A DNA stretch of 64,000 bases, taken from positions 1 through 64,000 of the forward strand of contig JBNKDU010000042.1 of the NCBI GenBank assembly GCA_050288425.1. The letters run 5' to 3'. Origin of the DNA: JARRKU01 sp050288425. Lineage in GTDB: Bacteria; Desulfobacterota; Desulfobacteria; Desulfobacterales; Desulfosarcinaceae. Of the stretch, positions 52,760-61,880 are shown one piece after another. The notes below the pieces were generated by a model. That model did no database searches and was not told the origin of the DNA. It saw only the letters and a program-made list of their open reading frames with translations. The translations under genes and the position numbers were made by a program. Within the stretch, counting starts at the first letter, position 1. Every line of letters begins with the position of its first letter.

Positions 52760-53754
52760 GGGATTCTCAGGAAACGGGTGTTCTGCAACCCCACCCACAG
52801 CGTCAGCAGGGCAAAGGCCGGCAGCAGCAGGTAGGCGTACAGGTCGTTGTACTCGGCGAAGCTTTTCATTTTGACGTCGGTCTTTTCCATGGCATCGATG
52901 GTGGCGTAGATCTTTTTCAGCCCTTCCAGTTCCTGGGCCCGGAAATAGGTGCCGCCGGTTTCGTCGGCGATGGCCTGAAGCGTCTTTTCGTCCAGATCCA
53001 CCCGCTGATAGGTGTAGCGTCGGCCGAAAATGGGATCGTTGACCAGGAAAGGCGCCCGGCCCGTGCCGCCCACGCCGATGGTGTAAATCTTGACGCCTTC
53101 CTCCCGGGCGATGGAAGCGGCGGCCAGGGGTTCGAATTCGCCGCTGTTGCTGCGCCCGTCGGTGAGCAGGATAATGATGTTGGAGCGGCTTTCAATGTCC
53201 TTCAACCGCTTGAGGCTGATGCCGATGGCATCGCCGATGGCGGTGGACCGGCCGGCCGCGCCGATCTCCAGGCGTTTCAACATGGTGGCGATGGTGTTGT
53301 AATCGCGGGTCAGGGGCAATTGGGTATACGCCTGGCTGCCGAAGACCACCATGCCGATGCGGTCGCCGGCGCGATGGGCGATGAAATCGGCCACCACGTT
53401 CTTGGTGGCTTCCAGGCGGTTGATGATCCTGCCTTCCTCTTTGAAATCCAGGGCGGCCATGCTTTCCGACAGATCGAGCGCCAGGATGATATTGATTCCC
53501 GAGGCGGACACCGTCGTCTGGCGGGTGCCCCACTGGGGCCGCGCCAGGGAGCCGATCATCAGGGCCAGGGCCAGGTAGAAGCAGGCCGGCAGGAGCCAGG
53601 ACAGCCTGAGCATTGCCGAGGCGGACATTTGCGCCACGGCGCCGGTGCCGGAACTGGCCAGCGCCGGCCGGGGGCAGCGTCTCCGTCCGTACCAGATGGT
53701 GGCCGGTATGAAGATCAGCAGGATCAGGAAGTATGGCGATTCGAAACGGAACAT
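52756..53754 (-). CDS. batA: BatA-like VWA-domain protein
   Basis: A 332-residue membrane protein: helix (about 6-22), helix (about 52-70), VWA domain with MIDAS DLSESM (D94, S96, S98), DRIGMVVFGSQAYTQLPLT and IILLTDGRSNSGE, and a final helix (about 303-322). It is the BatA architecture, thought to form a surface complex with BatB. The stop overlaps the batB start. A 148-base gap with TTGGTCAAATTGATAATT-type words separates it from the DUF4381 gene upstream in the operon. Confidence 0.9.
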   Translation of the reverse strand: MFRFESPYFLILLIFIPATIWYGRRRCPRPALASSGTGAVAQMSASAMLRLSWLLPACFYLALALMIGSLARPQWGTRQTTVSASGINIILALDLSESMAALDFKEEGRIINRLEATKNVVADFIAHRAGDRIGMVVFGSQAYTQLPLTRDYNTIATMLKRLEIGAAGRSTAIGDAIGISLKRLKDIESRSNIIILLTDGRSNSGEFEPLAAASIAREEGVKIYTIGVGGTGRAPFLVNDPIFGRRYTYQRVDLDEKTLQAIADETGGTYFRAQELEGLKKIYATIDAMEKTDVKMKSFAEYNDLYAYLLLPAFALLTLWVGLQNTRFLRIP

Positions 53755-53902
53755 ATTTGGTTGATTTGAAAATTGGTCAAATTGATAATTTGGTAATTAG
53801 TCGATTTGTGAAAGGATAAAGGGTCTATTTTATTACTTTCGGCTAAGATTCTAAAAAGATAGAATTCCGCTTTCGAGTCAACCAGTTCATGAATCAGCCA
53901 AT
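53755..53902. repeat. Short degenerate repeats inside the Bat operon
   Basis: This gap between the DUF4381 and batA genes contains the words GGTTGATTTGAAAATTGG, TCAAATTGATAATTTGG and, at the other end, GAGTCAACCAGTTCATG and AATCAGCCAATTCAC, which are roughly complementary to the first set. The centre has GATAGAATTCCGCTTTC near 53858. Related words occur at 16020-16270, 55490-55808 and 58118-58439. No gene is present. Confidence 0.6.
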
Positions 53903-54574
53903 TCACTTTTCCGCCCCCAATGCGAGCTGCCCGGCATTTGACAGTGTCCCGCCGGTCTGCTCTGCCGTCTCTGCCGTCGTCTGCCGCACATAGTCGCGGG
54001 CCAGCGCCAGGTCGTGGACCATTCGTTCCCGGTGGGCCGGGGCGTCGGCGAATTTGACGGGATCGGCGCTGCGGCAGAACATTTTCAGTTCGGATACCAG
54101 ATCGCGGTGCAGGGCCAGGCCCTCCAGCCGGGGCAGCAGCTCTTCGGTGGTCATCTCGGCGGCCGGGAAATCGAATCGCCGCTCGGTGTACCGGCGCACC
54201 ACCGCCGAGAGACGGAAGTAAAACTGCCGGGGCGTCAATCCGTTTTCCGCCGCCAGCGCATCCAGGGCCTGGTACGCTTCGCGCTCCGGCGATGCCAGGG
54301 CTTCGGCCGGCGATGCGGGTTCCTTTTTCCGGCGCCGGCGCCACCACCACCAGACCACCGCCGCCAGTCCGGCCAGGACCAGCCCCGCCAGCAGCCAGTA
54401 CCACCAGGTTGGATTCCCACCCAGCGCCAGAATCGGCTTGATGTCGTGGATGTCGGTCATGGCGGTGGCATTGCCGCCCGCCGGCAGTACTGCATCGGTC
54501 GGTGGGCCGGCGGCCATGACATTGGACGTCGCGATCGTCCGTATGAGTTGATGAAGCGCGGCGATTGTCATCAT
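53903..54574 (-). CDS. DUF4381-type membrane protein of the Bat operon
   Basis: A 223-residue protein with one membrane helix (about 60-80: WYWLLAGLVLAGLAAVVWWW) followed by a very basic stop-transfer stretch and a cytoplasmic helical domain (EREAYQALDALAAENGLTPRQFYFRLSA split as EREAYQALDALAAENG and TPRQFYFRLSAVVRRYTERR). This fits the DUF4381 proteins found between the DUF58 and VWA genes of Bat operons. The start is either of two adjacent ATGs (54574 or 54571); AGGA spacing favours the second slightly. It begins 20 bases after the DUF58 stop. Confidence 0.82.
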   Translation of the reverse strand: MMTIAALHQLIRTIATSNVMAAGPPTDAVLPAGGNATAMTDIHDIKPILALGGNPTWWYWLLAGLVLAGLAAVVWWWWRRRRKKEPASPAEALASPEREAYQALDALAAENGLTPRQFYFRLSAVVRRYTERRFDFPAAEMTTEELLPRLEGLALHRDLVSELKMFCRSADPVKFADAPAHRERMVHDLALARDYVRQTTAETAEQTGGTLSNAGQLALGAEK

Positions 54575-54594
54575 GGATCCTGAATCCCCGAATC

Positions 54595-55485
54595 CTATCG
54601 TTTCCTGCGTTCCCGATACCGGAAGTAGCGGGTCAATGCATCGGCGGCGGATGCCGCCGTGCTGATTTCGATACAATCCTGATCGGCGCGCTTGAATTGA
54701 GCGCGGATGCGGTCGTAGGCCCGGCGCTGGCGTTGCTGGTACTGCCGCCGCGATTCCGGGTGAAAGGCATCCACCACCACCCGCCGGCCGGTTTCCAGGT
54801 CCCGGGCCGTGACCAGGCCACCGGGCGGCAGACGGAAATCCCCCGGGTCGCTGATCAGGATGTGGATCACTTCGTGCTTGCGGGCCGTGGAGCGCATCTG
54901 ACGATCCACCGCCTCCCTGCCGTCCGGAAGGATGAAATCGGAGATCACGAAGGCCACCGAGCGCTTGCGGCAGACGCTGCCCAGGAACCTCACCGCCTCG
55001 GAGATATCCGTGCCGGTGTGCCGGGGCCGGTGGGTGAAGATCTCCTTGATCACCCGCCAGACATGGCCGCTGCCTTTCTTCGGCGGGATATAGCGTTCCA
55101 CCTGGTCGGTGAAGAGAATGGCACCCACCTTGTCGTTGTTGCGGATGGCGTTGAAGGCCAGGATGGCGGCGGTCTCCGTGGCCAGTTCCTGCTTGCTGCC
55201 CGCTTGGGTGCCGAAACGGCCCGATGCGCTGAGGTCCACCAGCAGCATGATGATCAGTTCGCGCTCCTCGCGGTAGCGTTTGATGAACGGCCGGCCCAGG
55301 CGGGCCGAGACCTTCCAGTCGATATGCTTGACATCGTCGCCCGGCGTGTACTCGCGCACCTCCTCGAACTCCATGCCCGTGCCGCGGAACACCGATTTGT
55401 ACTGCCCGGCCATCAGCGTGTTGACCGCCCGGCCCGTGCGGAGGTGCACTTTCTTGATCTTTCGGATGATTTCAGGAGGTAACAT
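54595..55485 (-). CDS. DUF58 protein of the Bat operon
   Basis: A 296-residue soluble DUF58 protein with the signature REYTPGDDVKHIDWKVSAR near residues 44-62, then FIKRYREERELIIMLLVDLSAS, a VWA-like strand with a DLSAS MIDAS-like motif, and FVISDFILPDG. DUF58 proteins accompany MoxR ATPases and VWA proteins and are thought to act in assembling or remodelling them. No ribosome site is visible before the ATG at 55485. The gene is separated from moxR by 323 bases of repeat DNA, which is unusual for this conserved pair. Confidence 0.93.
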   Translation of the reverse strand: MLPPEIIRKIKKVHLRTGRAVNTLMAGQYKSVFRGTGMEFEEVREYTPGDDVKHIDWKVSARLGRPFIKRYREERELIIMLLVDLSASGRFGTQAGSKQELATETAAILAFNAIRNNDKVGAILFTDQVERYIPPKKGSGHVWRVIKEIFTHRPRHTGTDISEAVRFLGSVCRKRSVAFVISDFILPDGREAVDRQMRSTARKHEVIHILISDPGDFRLPPGGLVTARDLETGRRVVVDAFHPESRRQYQQRQRRAYDRIRAQFKRADQDCIEISTAASAADALTRYFRYRERRKR

Positions 55486-55808
55486 GGTATTAATGGGTTT
55501 GCCGGTTGACCAGTTTGCCGGTTAGCCGGTTATTCTGTTTCGTTAAATTGGTTCTCGATCACATTTAAGTTTTGTTTCGACGTGGTCATCATAATTTGGA
55601 CGTTGCCTCTGCCTTATCACCGGCAAACCGGCGAATCGGTTAACCGGTTGAGTCGGTTGGGCCGGTTGACCGGTTATTCTGTTTCGTTAATTCGGTTCTC
55701 GATTACATCTACGTATCGCTTCGACATGGTCATCATGATCCAGGCGTCGCCTCTTCCTGTGCACCGGCAAACCGGTCAACTGGCCAACCGGCCCAACCGG
55801 CCAACCGA
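55486..55808. repeat. 144-bp tandem duplication with CCGGTT words between moxR and DUF58
   Basis: Two diverged copies of a 144-base unit lie head to tail at 55526-55669 and 55670-55808. Each starts CCGGTTATTCTGTTTCGTTAA, continues GGTTCTCGAT and TTCGAC-TGGTCATCAT, and ends in ACCGGCAAACCGG followed by runs of CCGGTTGA or CCGGCCAAC words. The left margin (55495-55525) carries the same words. The words of opposite sense at the ends of each unit (CCGGTT and AACCGG) make each copy a potential hairpin. No gene is present. Confidence 0.85.
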
Positions 55809-56783
<975 letters not shown>

Positions 56784-56879
56784 CTGCGATGTCTCCTGTT
56801 ATGGCGGTTCAAATAAAAAGTCGAAGAAGTCGCGCTGCCGGTCCGGGATTTCAAATGGTCTCGTGCCGTCGACAGGCGT

Positions 56880-56908
56880 AGAATAGAAGGGCGATATTTT
56901 CTTGTCAA
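56880..56908 (-). promoter_or_regulatory. Sigma70-type promoter for the Bat operon
   Basis: On the minus strand TTGACA (56908-56903) is followed after exactly 17 bases by TATTCT (56885-56880). This is a perfect -35 and a four-of-six -10 at ideal spacing, about 100 bases before the moxR GTG start. The rest of 56784-57076 is non-coding; near its right end AAGATTTTATTG occurs twice (57051 and 57069), the second copy overlapping the start of the next gene. Confidence 0.6.
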
Positions 56909-57076
56909 CCCTCCGGCTTCACTGGATTTTATACTTGCGCGACGGCCCGGCGACCAGTAATGATGGCGGCAATCCGTCGTCGGGCAGATGATCCGACCTG
57001 GCGGACGAGGCCGATTTCGAATCCTGTGGTGCGAATCATGATATAAAGAAAGATTTTATTGTAAAGGAAGATTTTA

Positions 57077-58117
57077 TTGCGATCACGGTTTCCCTTTCTT
57101 GTCCGGCGCGAGGATCTGTCCATCGATGTGCCGGCGCTGGTGGATCTCATCCAAGGTACCCAGCAGAGCGACGGTGCCATTCCCTGGTATCCCGGCCACA
57201 AGACCGATCCCTGGGATCATGTGGAGTCGGCCATGGGGCTCACCCTCGGCGGGCGCACCGAAGCGGCGCGGGGGGCCCTCGAATGGCTGAAAACCCGGCA
57301 ATTGTCCGACGGAAGCTGGTTTGCGGCCTATGTCGACGGCAAGGTGCGGGACGCCACCCGTGAATCCAACCACGCCGCCTATGTGGCCGTGGGGCTCTAC
57401 CACTATTTTCTCATCACCGGCGATTCGGGCTTCGTGCGCCATATGTGGCCCACCGTCACCGCGGCCCTGGATTTCGTCGCGGACCTGCAGGCCCCGGGAG
57501 GGGAAATCTACTGGGCCTTGAGCCCCGACGGGAAGACCGATCCCATGGCGCTGCTCAGTGGCTGCGCCTCTATCTGCCTGAGCCTGAAATGCGGACTGGC
57601 GCTGGCCCGGTCGCTGGGGTGTGCGGCGGGCCGTTGGCACCGGGCCCTGGGGCGTCTTCGCCAATGCCTTTGCCATAGGCCCCAACATTTCAACATGACC
57701 AAATCCCGTTTTGCCATGGATTGGTACTATCCCATCCTCGGCGGCGCCGTCACCGGGTCGGCGGCCCGCGACCGCATCGAGATGTACTGGAAGAAATTCG
57801 TGATCCAGAACATGGGGGTCCGCTGCGTATCGGACCAGCCCTGGGTGACCGTCGCCGAATCCAGCGAATTGGTGCTGGCCCTCATGGCCATGGACAACCG
57901 GCTGCTGGCGCGGATCGTTTTTGACTGGACCTGTGACCACACCTTCGACGACGGCACGTTCTGGTGCGGCTTCACCTACCCCGACATGGTGCTGTGGCCC
58001 GAGGAGAAGATGTCCTGGACCAATGCCGTGGTGCTGCTGGCGGCCGACGCCCTCTACGAACTGACCCCGGCCGGCCGCCTGTTCAGCCATCGGTATTGGG
58101 CGCAGATGGGATTGTGA
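57077..58117 (+). CDS. Alpha/alpha-barrel protein (glucoamylase/prenyltransferase-like fold)
   Basis: A 346-residue soluble protein with repeated helical-barrel motifs: SDGAIPWYPGHKTDPWDHVESAMGL (in parts SDGAIPWYPG and DPWDHVESAMGL), LSDGSWFAAY, NHAAYVAVGLYHYFL, FNMTKSRFAMDWYYP and CGFTYPDMVLWPEEKMSWTNA. It resembles proteins annotated as prenyltransferase-like or glycoside-hydrolase-like (alpha/alpha)6 barrels; activity unknown. TTG 57077 is the start, backed by AAGGAAG six bases upstream. Around 57655-57690 the residues LRQCLCHRP break the codon pattern; removing one base there and adding one 20 bases later would give LANAFAHRP, so two compensating indels are possible. Confidence 0.75.
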   Translation: MRSRFPFLVRREDLSIDVPALVDLIQGTQQSDGAIPWYPGHKTDPWDHVESAMGLTLGGRTEAARGALEWLKTRQLSDGSWFAAYVDGKVRDATRESNHAAYVAVGLYHYFLITGDSGFVRHMWPTVTAALDFVADLQAPGGEIYWALSPDGKTDPMALLSGCASICLSLKCGLALARSLGCAAGRWHRALGRLRQCLCHRPQHFNMTKSRFAMDWYYPILGGAVTGSAARDRIEMYWKKFVIQNMGVRCVSDQPWVTVAESSELVLALMAMDNRLLARIVFDWTCDHTFDDGTFWCGFTYPDMVLWPEEKMSWTNAVVLLAADALYELTPAGRLFSHRYWAQMGL

Positions 58118-58439
58118 GGTTGGCCGGTTTGGCCGGTTGGGCCGTTGGCCTGTTGGGCCAGTTAGCCGGTTTGGCCGGTTTGCCAGTTGGGGTGCTTGAT
58201 TTGTTAATTCGTTGATTGGATGATAGGTGAGTGGAATTCTATCTGATTTATATAGGCCCTTAGAAACTGGCTGTATATCTTGTACGCAATTTCAAACGGA
58301 TCATTTGCCCAATTTACCGGCAAACCGGTCAATCGGCTAAACCGGCCAACCGACTAAACCGGCCAACCGACTAAACCGACTAAACCGGCCAAACCGGCCA
58401 AACCGACTAAACCGGGCCAACCGGCCAACCACAAAAAGC
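58118..58439. repeat. Large inverted cluster of GGTTGGCCGG / CCGGCCAACC words
   Basis: The left part (58118-58200) is made of GGCCGGTTTGGCCGGTTGGG-like words, and the right part (58315-58435) of the complementary CCGGCCAACCGACTAAA-like words, so the whole could fold into a long imperfect hairpin around a core at about 58205-58310. The core contains GTGGAATTCTATCTGATTTATATAG, whose inner GGAATTCTATC is the reverse complement of GATAGAATTCC found at 53858. Right-arm words repeat every 8-10 bases. No gene is present. The following acyltransferase starts at its edge without a ribosome site. Confidence 0.85.
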
Positions 58440-59159
58440 ATGCGCAAAGACCACCGTCCCTATATCGTCAAAAAAGCCTATTTCCTGTTCCAGCAGTTCT
58501 ACACGCGCCATTTTCTGCAGCCCCAGCTCCAGGATCTGGGGCGTGGTTTCGTCTTCATGCGGCCGTGGCATGTAGAGCTGTTCGGCGGCCCCATTCGAAT
58601 CGGCAAATATGCCACCGTCATCGCCACGTCGGACAAGAAGGTGCGGTTGTCGATCTGGCCGGAAAAGGCGGGGCAGGGCAGGATCCGGATCGGAGACTAC
58701 AATCTCGTCTGTCCGGGGGTGCGCATCAGTTCGGCGGCCGATATCGTCATCGAAGACAATTGCATGCTGGCCAACGGCGTCTACATCACCGATGCCGACT
58801 GGCACGGCGTCTACGACCGGTTGTCCTTCGGCCGGGCGGAGCCGGTGCGGTTGAAGAAGAACGTCTGGGTCGGCGACAGCGCCATCATCTGCAAAGGGGT
58901 TACCGTGGGCGAGAACAGCATCGTGGGGGCCGGCGCCATCGTGGTGGACTCCATCCCCGACAACTGCATCGCCGCCGGCAATCCGGCCAAGGTGGTCAAG
59001 ACCCTTGATCCCGACGAGCCGTTCACCACCCGGGCCCACTGGTATGCCGATCCTGCGGAGCTGGCCCGCCAATTCGTTCAATGGGAGCAGGCCGTATTGC
59101 AGGGCAATACCCTGTTCGGCTGGCTGCGCCATCTGCTCTTCCCCGTCCGTGGCGATTAG
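58440..59159 (+). CDS. Hexapeptide-repeat (LbH) acyltransferase
   Basis: A 239-residue protein of the left-handed beta-helix acyltransferase type. After a helical N-terminus, hexapeptide-like turns run from about residue 50 to 185: IRIGKYATVIA, IRIGDYNLVCPGVRIS, IVIEDNCMLANGVYI, VWVGDSAIICKGVTV and ENSIVGAGAIVV, ending in the usual NCIAAGNPAKVVK. Histidine in DADWHGVYDR lies in the loop where the catalytic base is expected. It probably acetylates a sugar or a related small substrate. No ribosome site is seen before ATG 58440, which directly abuts the repeat cluster. Confidence 0.86.
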   Translation: MRKDHRPYIVKKAYFLFQQFYTRHFLQPQLQDLGRGFVFMRPWHVELFGGPIRIGKYATVIATSDKKVRLSIWPEKAGQGRIRIGDYNLVCPGVRISSAADIVIEDNCMLANGVYITDADWHGVYDRLSFGRAEPVRLKKNVWVGDSAIICKGVTVGENSIVGAGAIVVDSIPDNCIAAGNPAKVVKTLDPDEPFTTRAHWYADPAELARQFVQWEQAVLQGNTLFGWLRHLLFPVRGD

Positions 59160-59286
59160 ACAGGTGGCCGTGAATGGTGATATTGCTTTTATCGTGGAGG
59201 GAAGCCCACCGGAAAAAGGTGCTGGACCGCTGGATGCCGTTTCCGGATGGGTACTAACGAGGATCGAAAAGAAAGGGAAGGGAAGA

Positions 59287-60759
59287 ATGACTGTCAATCA
59301 AGTGAAGAGCGCTTTGTTGCTGGGTCTTGTCCTGCTCTTGACGGCCGGGTGTGTCCAGGAACCGTTGAAAGTGAAACCGATTGCCAAAACCGAAAATCCG
59401 GCCAGCCTGGCCCGGGACCTGGGCCAGGCGCTGGCCGAAGCCAAGGCCGAACGGGTGGATATTCTCGCGCCCACCTGGTTCGCCCAGGCCCAGGCATCCC
59501 ATGACAAGGCCCGGATCGGCCTGGATCAGGGCACGGCCCTGGCCGGCATATTGGAGAATCTGGCCACCGGAGATGCACAGTTAAAGCAGGCGCGGAAATT
59601 CGCGGACCGATCGCGCAGCGACCTGGCGAAAGTCATCGAGAGCCGGGATGCGGCCATGAAGGCGGACGCCGGCCGCTATGCCAAGCCGTTTGCCAAACTG
59701 GAGAACGACTTTCTCAAACTCACCCGGGCGGTGGAAAACAAGAACACCAAATATGTCAATTCCCACAAAAAAGAGGTCAACGACAGCTATCGGGCGCTGG
59801 AACTGACCGCCATCAAGGATGCCACCCTGGCGCAGGTCCGCGAGATGCTTCGCAAAGCCGAAGACGATGATCTGGACGAGGCGGCCCCCAAAAGCTACCT
59901 GGTGGCCAAGAGCAAGCTGGCCGATGCCGACGCCGCCATTACCCGCGACCGTTACGACAAAAAGACCATCGATGCCGAGGTGGCCACCGCCAGGTTTTTC
60001 ATCCAGCGCATGCAGGAAATCGCCAAGGCCGCCCTGCGTCTGGAGAAGATGGAACCCGAGGCCATCGCCTTGTGGATGGAATCCTACATGTCCAAGATCA
60101 ATACGGGCCTGAAGGGCGACGATCTGCGCGACTTGAGCTTCGACCAACAGCAGGCCGCCATATCCGATGCCATTGCCATGCTCAGCCGCAACCGGTCATC
60201 GGTTTCCAGCCTGGTGGAGACCAAGAATCTCGAGATCGAAAAGTTGAACCGCCGCATCGCCGAACTGGAAGGCCGCACCTACCAGGAGCGGGCCGACAAG
60301 GAGAGGCTGGCAGCGGAGAAACGCTTTAACGAACTCTACAACCAGGTACAGCGCTATTTTTCACCCGATCAGGCCGAAGTCTATAAAAAGGCCCAACAGC
60401 TGGTCATCCGCCTGAAAGCCATGCAGTTTCCCGTGGGGCAGGCCGTGATCGTGCCGGAAAATTACCCGCTCCTGGCGACGGTCCAGAAGGCCATCCGTAC
60501 CTTCGGCCGGCCCGCCGTGGTCATCGAGGGGCATACGGACAGCACCGGCACACCCACCGCCAACCAGATCTTGTCCCAGAGCCGGGCCGAGTCCGTGCGC
60601 AAATACCTGATCGCCAATGACACCTTACCGGCCTCGAAGATCGATGCCCAGGGGTATGGCGCCACGCGCCCACTGGCTCCCAACACCACGGCGGCCGGAC
60701 GTGCCGTCAACCGGCGCATCGACGTGATCATCAAGCCGAGCATGGCGAGCATGCAATAG
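59287..60759 (+). CDS. OmpA-family lipoprotein with long coiled coil
   Basis: A 490-residue outer-membrane lipoprotein. The signal ends in LLLTAGC, so Cys22 is lipidated. A long helical, coiled-coil region (about 30-355) rich in A, K, E and D follows, then a C-terminal OmpA-like peptidoglycan-binding domain (about 375-485) with VIEGHTDSTGT and SRAESVRKYLI and AQGYGATRPLAPN...GRAVNRRID. The architecture suggests a spacer tethering the outer membrane to peptidoglycan. The start at ATG 59287 is fixed by AAGGGAAG and by the lipoprotein signal. A strong terminator follows. Confidence 0.93.
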   Translation: MTVNQVKSALLLGLVLLLTAGCVQEPLKVKPIAKTENPASLARDLGQALAEAKAERVDILAPTWFAQAQASHDKARIGLDQGTALAGILENLATGDAQLKQARKFADRSRSDLAKVIESRDAAMKADAGRYAKPFAKLENDFLKLTRAVENKNTKYVNSHKKEVNDSYRALELTAIKDATLAQVREMLRKAEDDDLDEAAPKSYLVAKSKLADADAAITRDRYDKKTIDAEVATARFFIQRMQEIAKAALRLEKMEPEAIALWMESYMSKINTGLKGDDLRDLSFDQQQAAISDAIAMLSRNRSSVSSLVETKNLEIEKLNRRIAELEGRTYQERADKERLAAEKRFNELYNQVQRYFSPDQAEVYKKAQQLVIRLKAMQFPVGQAVIVPENYPLLATVQKAIRTFGRPAVVIEGHTDSTGTPTANQILSQSRAESVRKYLIANDTLPASKIDAQGYGATRPLAPNTTAAGRAVNRRIDVIIKPSMASMQ

Positions 60760-60803
60760 CGGGGCGTCCGCGTCCGACAATGCCGGCGACAAGCTGAAAT
60801 ACG

Positions 60804-60836
60804 AAAGGGGCGGCCCATCCGGGCCGCCCCTTTATT
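60804..60836 (+). terminator. Rho-independent terminator after the OmpA-family gene
   Basis: GGGGCGGCCC (60807-60816), loop ATCC, GGGCCGCCCC (60821-60830), then TTTATTCATTTT. The stem is ten perfect G/C pairs, extended by AAA/TTT. With AAA on the other side it can also work for the convergent gene ending at 60872. Confidence 0.92.
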
Positions 60837-60871
60837 CATTTTGGCAGTGACCGGTTTCCCTGCCACCGGGG

Positions 60872-61618
60872 CTAGGATGAAGGATTCTCCTGAATGGCGG
60901 ACATGTACAGGCGAAAGAGCACCACCTCCACGAAAAGGAGCAGGAATTCGATGCCTGTACCGATGAGCGCCCGGATGAACGCAGGCGCCGCCGTCTTGCT
61001 CAGCGCGATGCCGGCCAGGAGGTTGAGGCCCAGCAGCGGAACCACGAACAGGGCCAGCAGCATCGCGATCTGGAGAAAATAGGGCCGGGTGTCCTGGAAG
61101 CTTCGGATGATGGCTTCGGACGGTCGGACGCGGTTCAGGACGAGGATGAATTTGGCAAACGCGAGCCGGGCCATGCCCCAGAAGAGCAAGAGTGCGGCCA
61201 ACAGGAGGCCGAAACCTTTCATCGCCAGAAAGAACTGAAATAAACTCTCCAGCATGATCATCAGTATGGATCCGATGGCAGCCAGGCCGACGATGATCAT
61301 TACCAACATGAAGAGGGGCTGCCACAGCTTCATGGCTTCCTGGAACAGTTCCCGATTGGTGGGCGCTTCCTGGCGGGCGCGCTTGGACATCAGCAAAATC
61401 AGCGCGGCGGTGTATATGGGGTAGACCAGCAGCTTGAAGGCCACCGCCAGCAGGAACAGATTTGCCGAAGGGTCCGATTCCTGCTGGCCGGCGGTCAATA
61501 TCGTTTCCACACTGCTGGTGGCCAGGAGCCAGGGCAGGCAGAGGACCGCGATTTGGCGCAGATGGCGGATGAAGAACTGGACCGCGTCTGAAATGATCAG
61601 TTTTAGATTCGATTGCAT
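60872..61618 (-). CDS. Polytopic membrane protein of unknown function
   Basis: A 248-residue protein with about six hydrophobic helices: around residues 20-40, 55-80, 108-130, 135-160, 180-205 and 215-240. Loops are short; KRARQEAPTNRELFQEAMKLWQPL between helices 2 and 3 and VRPSEAIIRSFQDTRPYF between 4 and 5 resemble the pattern of YciC/DUF975-type or glycerophosphodiester phosphodiesterase membrane-domain proteins, where an R-P-x-x-A-x-x-x-S loop recurs. This likeness is only suggestive. ATG 61618 was chosen because the first 27 residues of the longer frame (from 61699) look unlike a coding start. No function can be given. Confidence 0.65.
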   Translation of the reverse strand: MQSNLKLIISDAVQFFIRHLRQIAVLCLPWLLATSSVETILTAGQQESDPSANLFLLAVAFKLLVYPIYTAALILLMSKRARQEAPTNRELFQEAMKLWQPLFMLVMIIVGLAAIGSILMIMLESLFQFFLAMKGFGLLLAALLLFWGMARLAFAKFILVLNRVRPSEAIIRSFQDTRPYFLQIAMLLALFVVPLLGLNLLAGIALSKTAAPAFIRALIGTGIEFLLLFVEVVLFRLYMSAIQENPSS

Positions 61619-61880
61619 GTCAGCGTTTGGGAACTCTCGAGTGGAAATCGTTGAATTCAGGCCCGCGTCCTTCCCCGATTCAACCAATCCAATTTGCAAT
61701 GGCGGGCCGGGTTTGTCTATTACCTCTTGATAAACATCCTTGCCTGGTCATTTCAAGGGGCCGGCGTGCCGAAAAGAAACCTCTACATGGCAGACTTTTG
61801 GAAAGCAAGTTTTAACTCGTGACCGTTCGGATACGGTATCCTGGGCGCCGGCCTCACCCTGTTGTTCTCGGCCTTCCGGT

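Noticed and set aside
55470..55527. AGGAGGTAAC followed by ATG on the plus strand, with a 13-codon frame
   Set aside because: The sequence is the reverse of the MLPPEI codons at the start of the DUF58 gene, so the ribosome-site match is a coincidence.
58315..58435. CRISPR-like array in the CCGGCCAAC words
   Set aside because: Units are only 8-10 bases, have no unique spacers and no cas gene is present.
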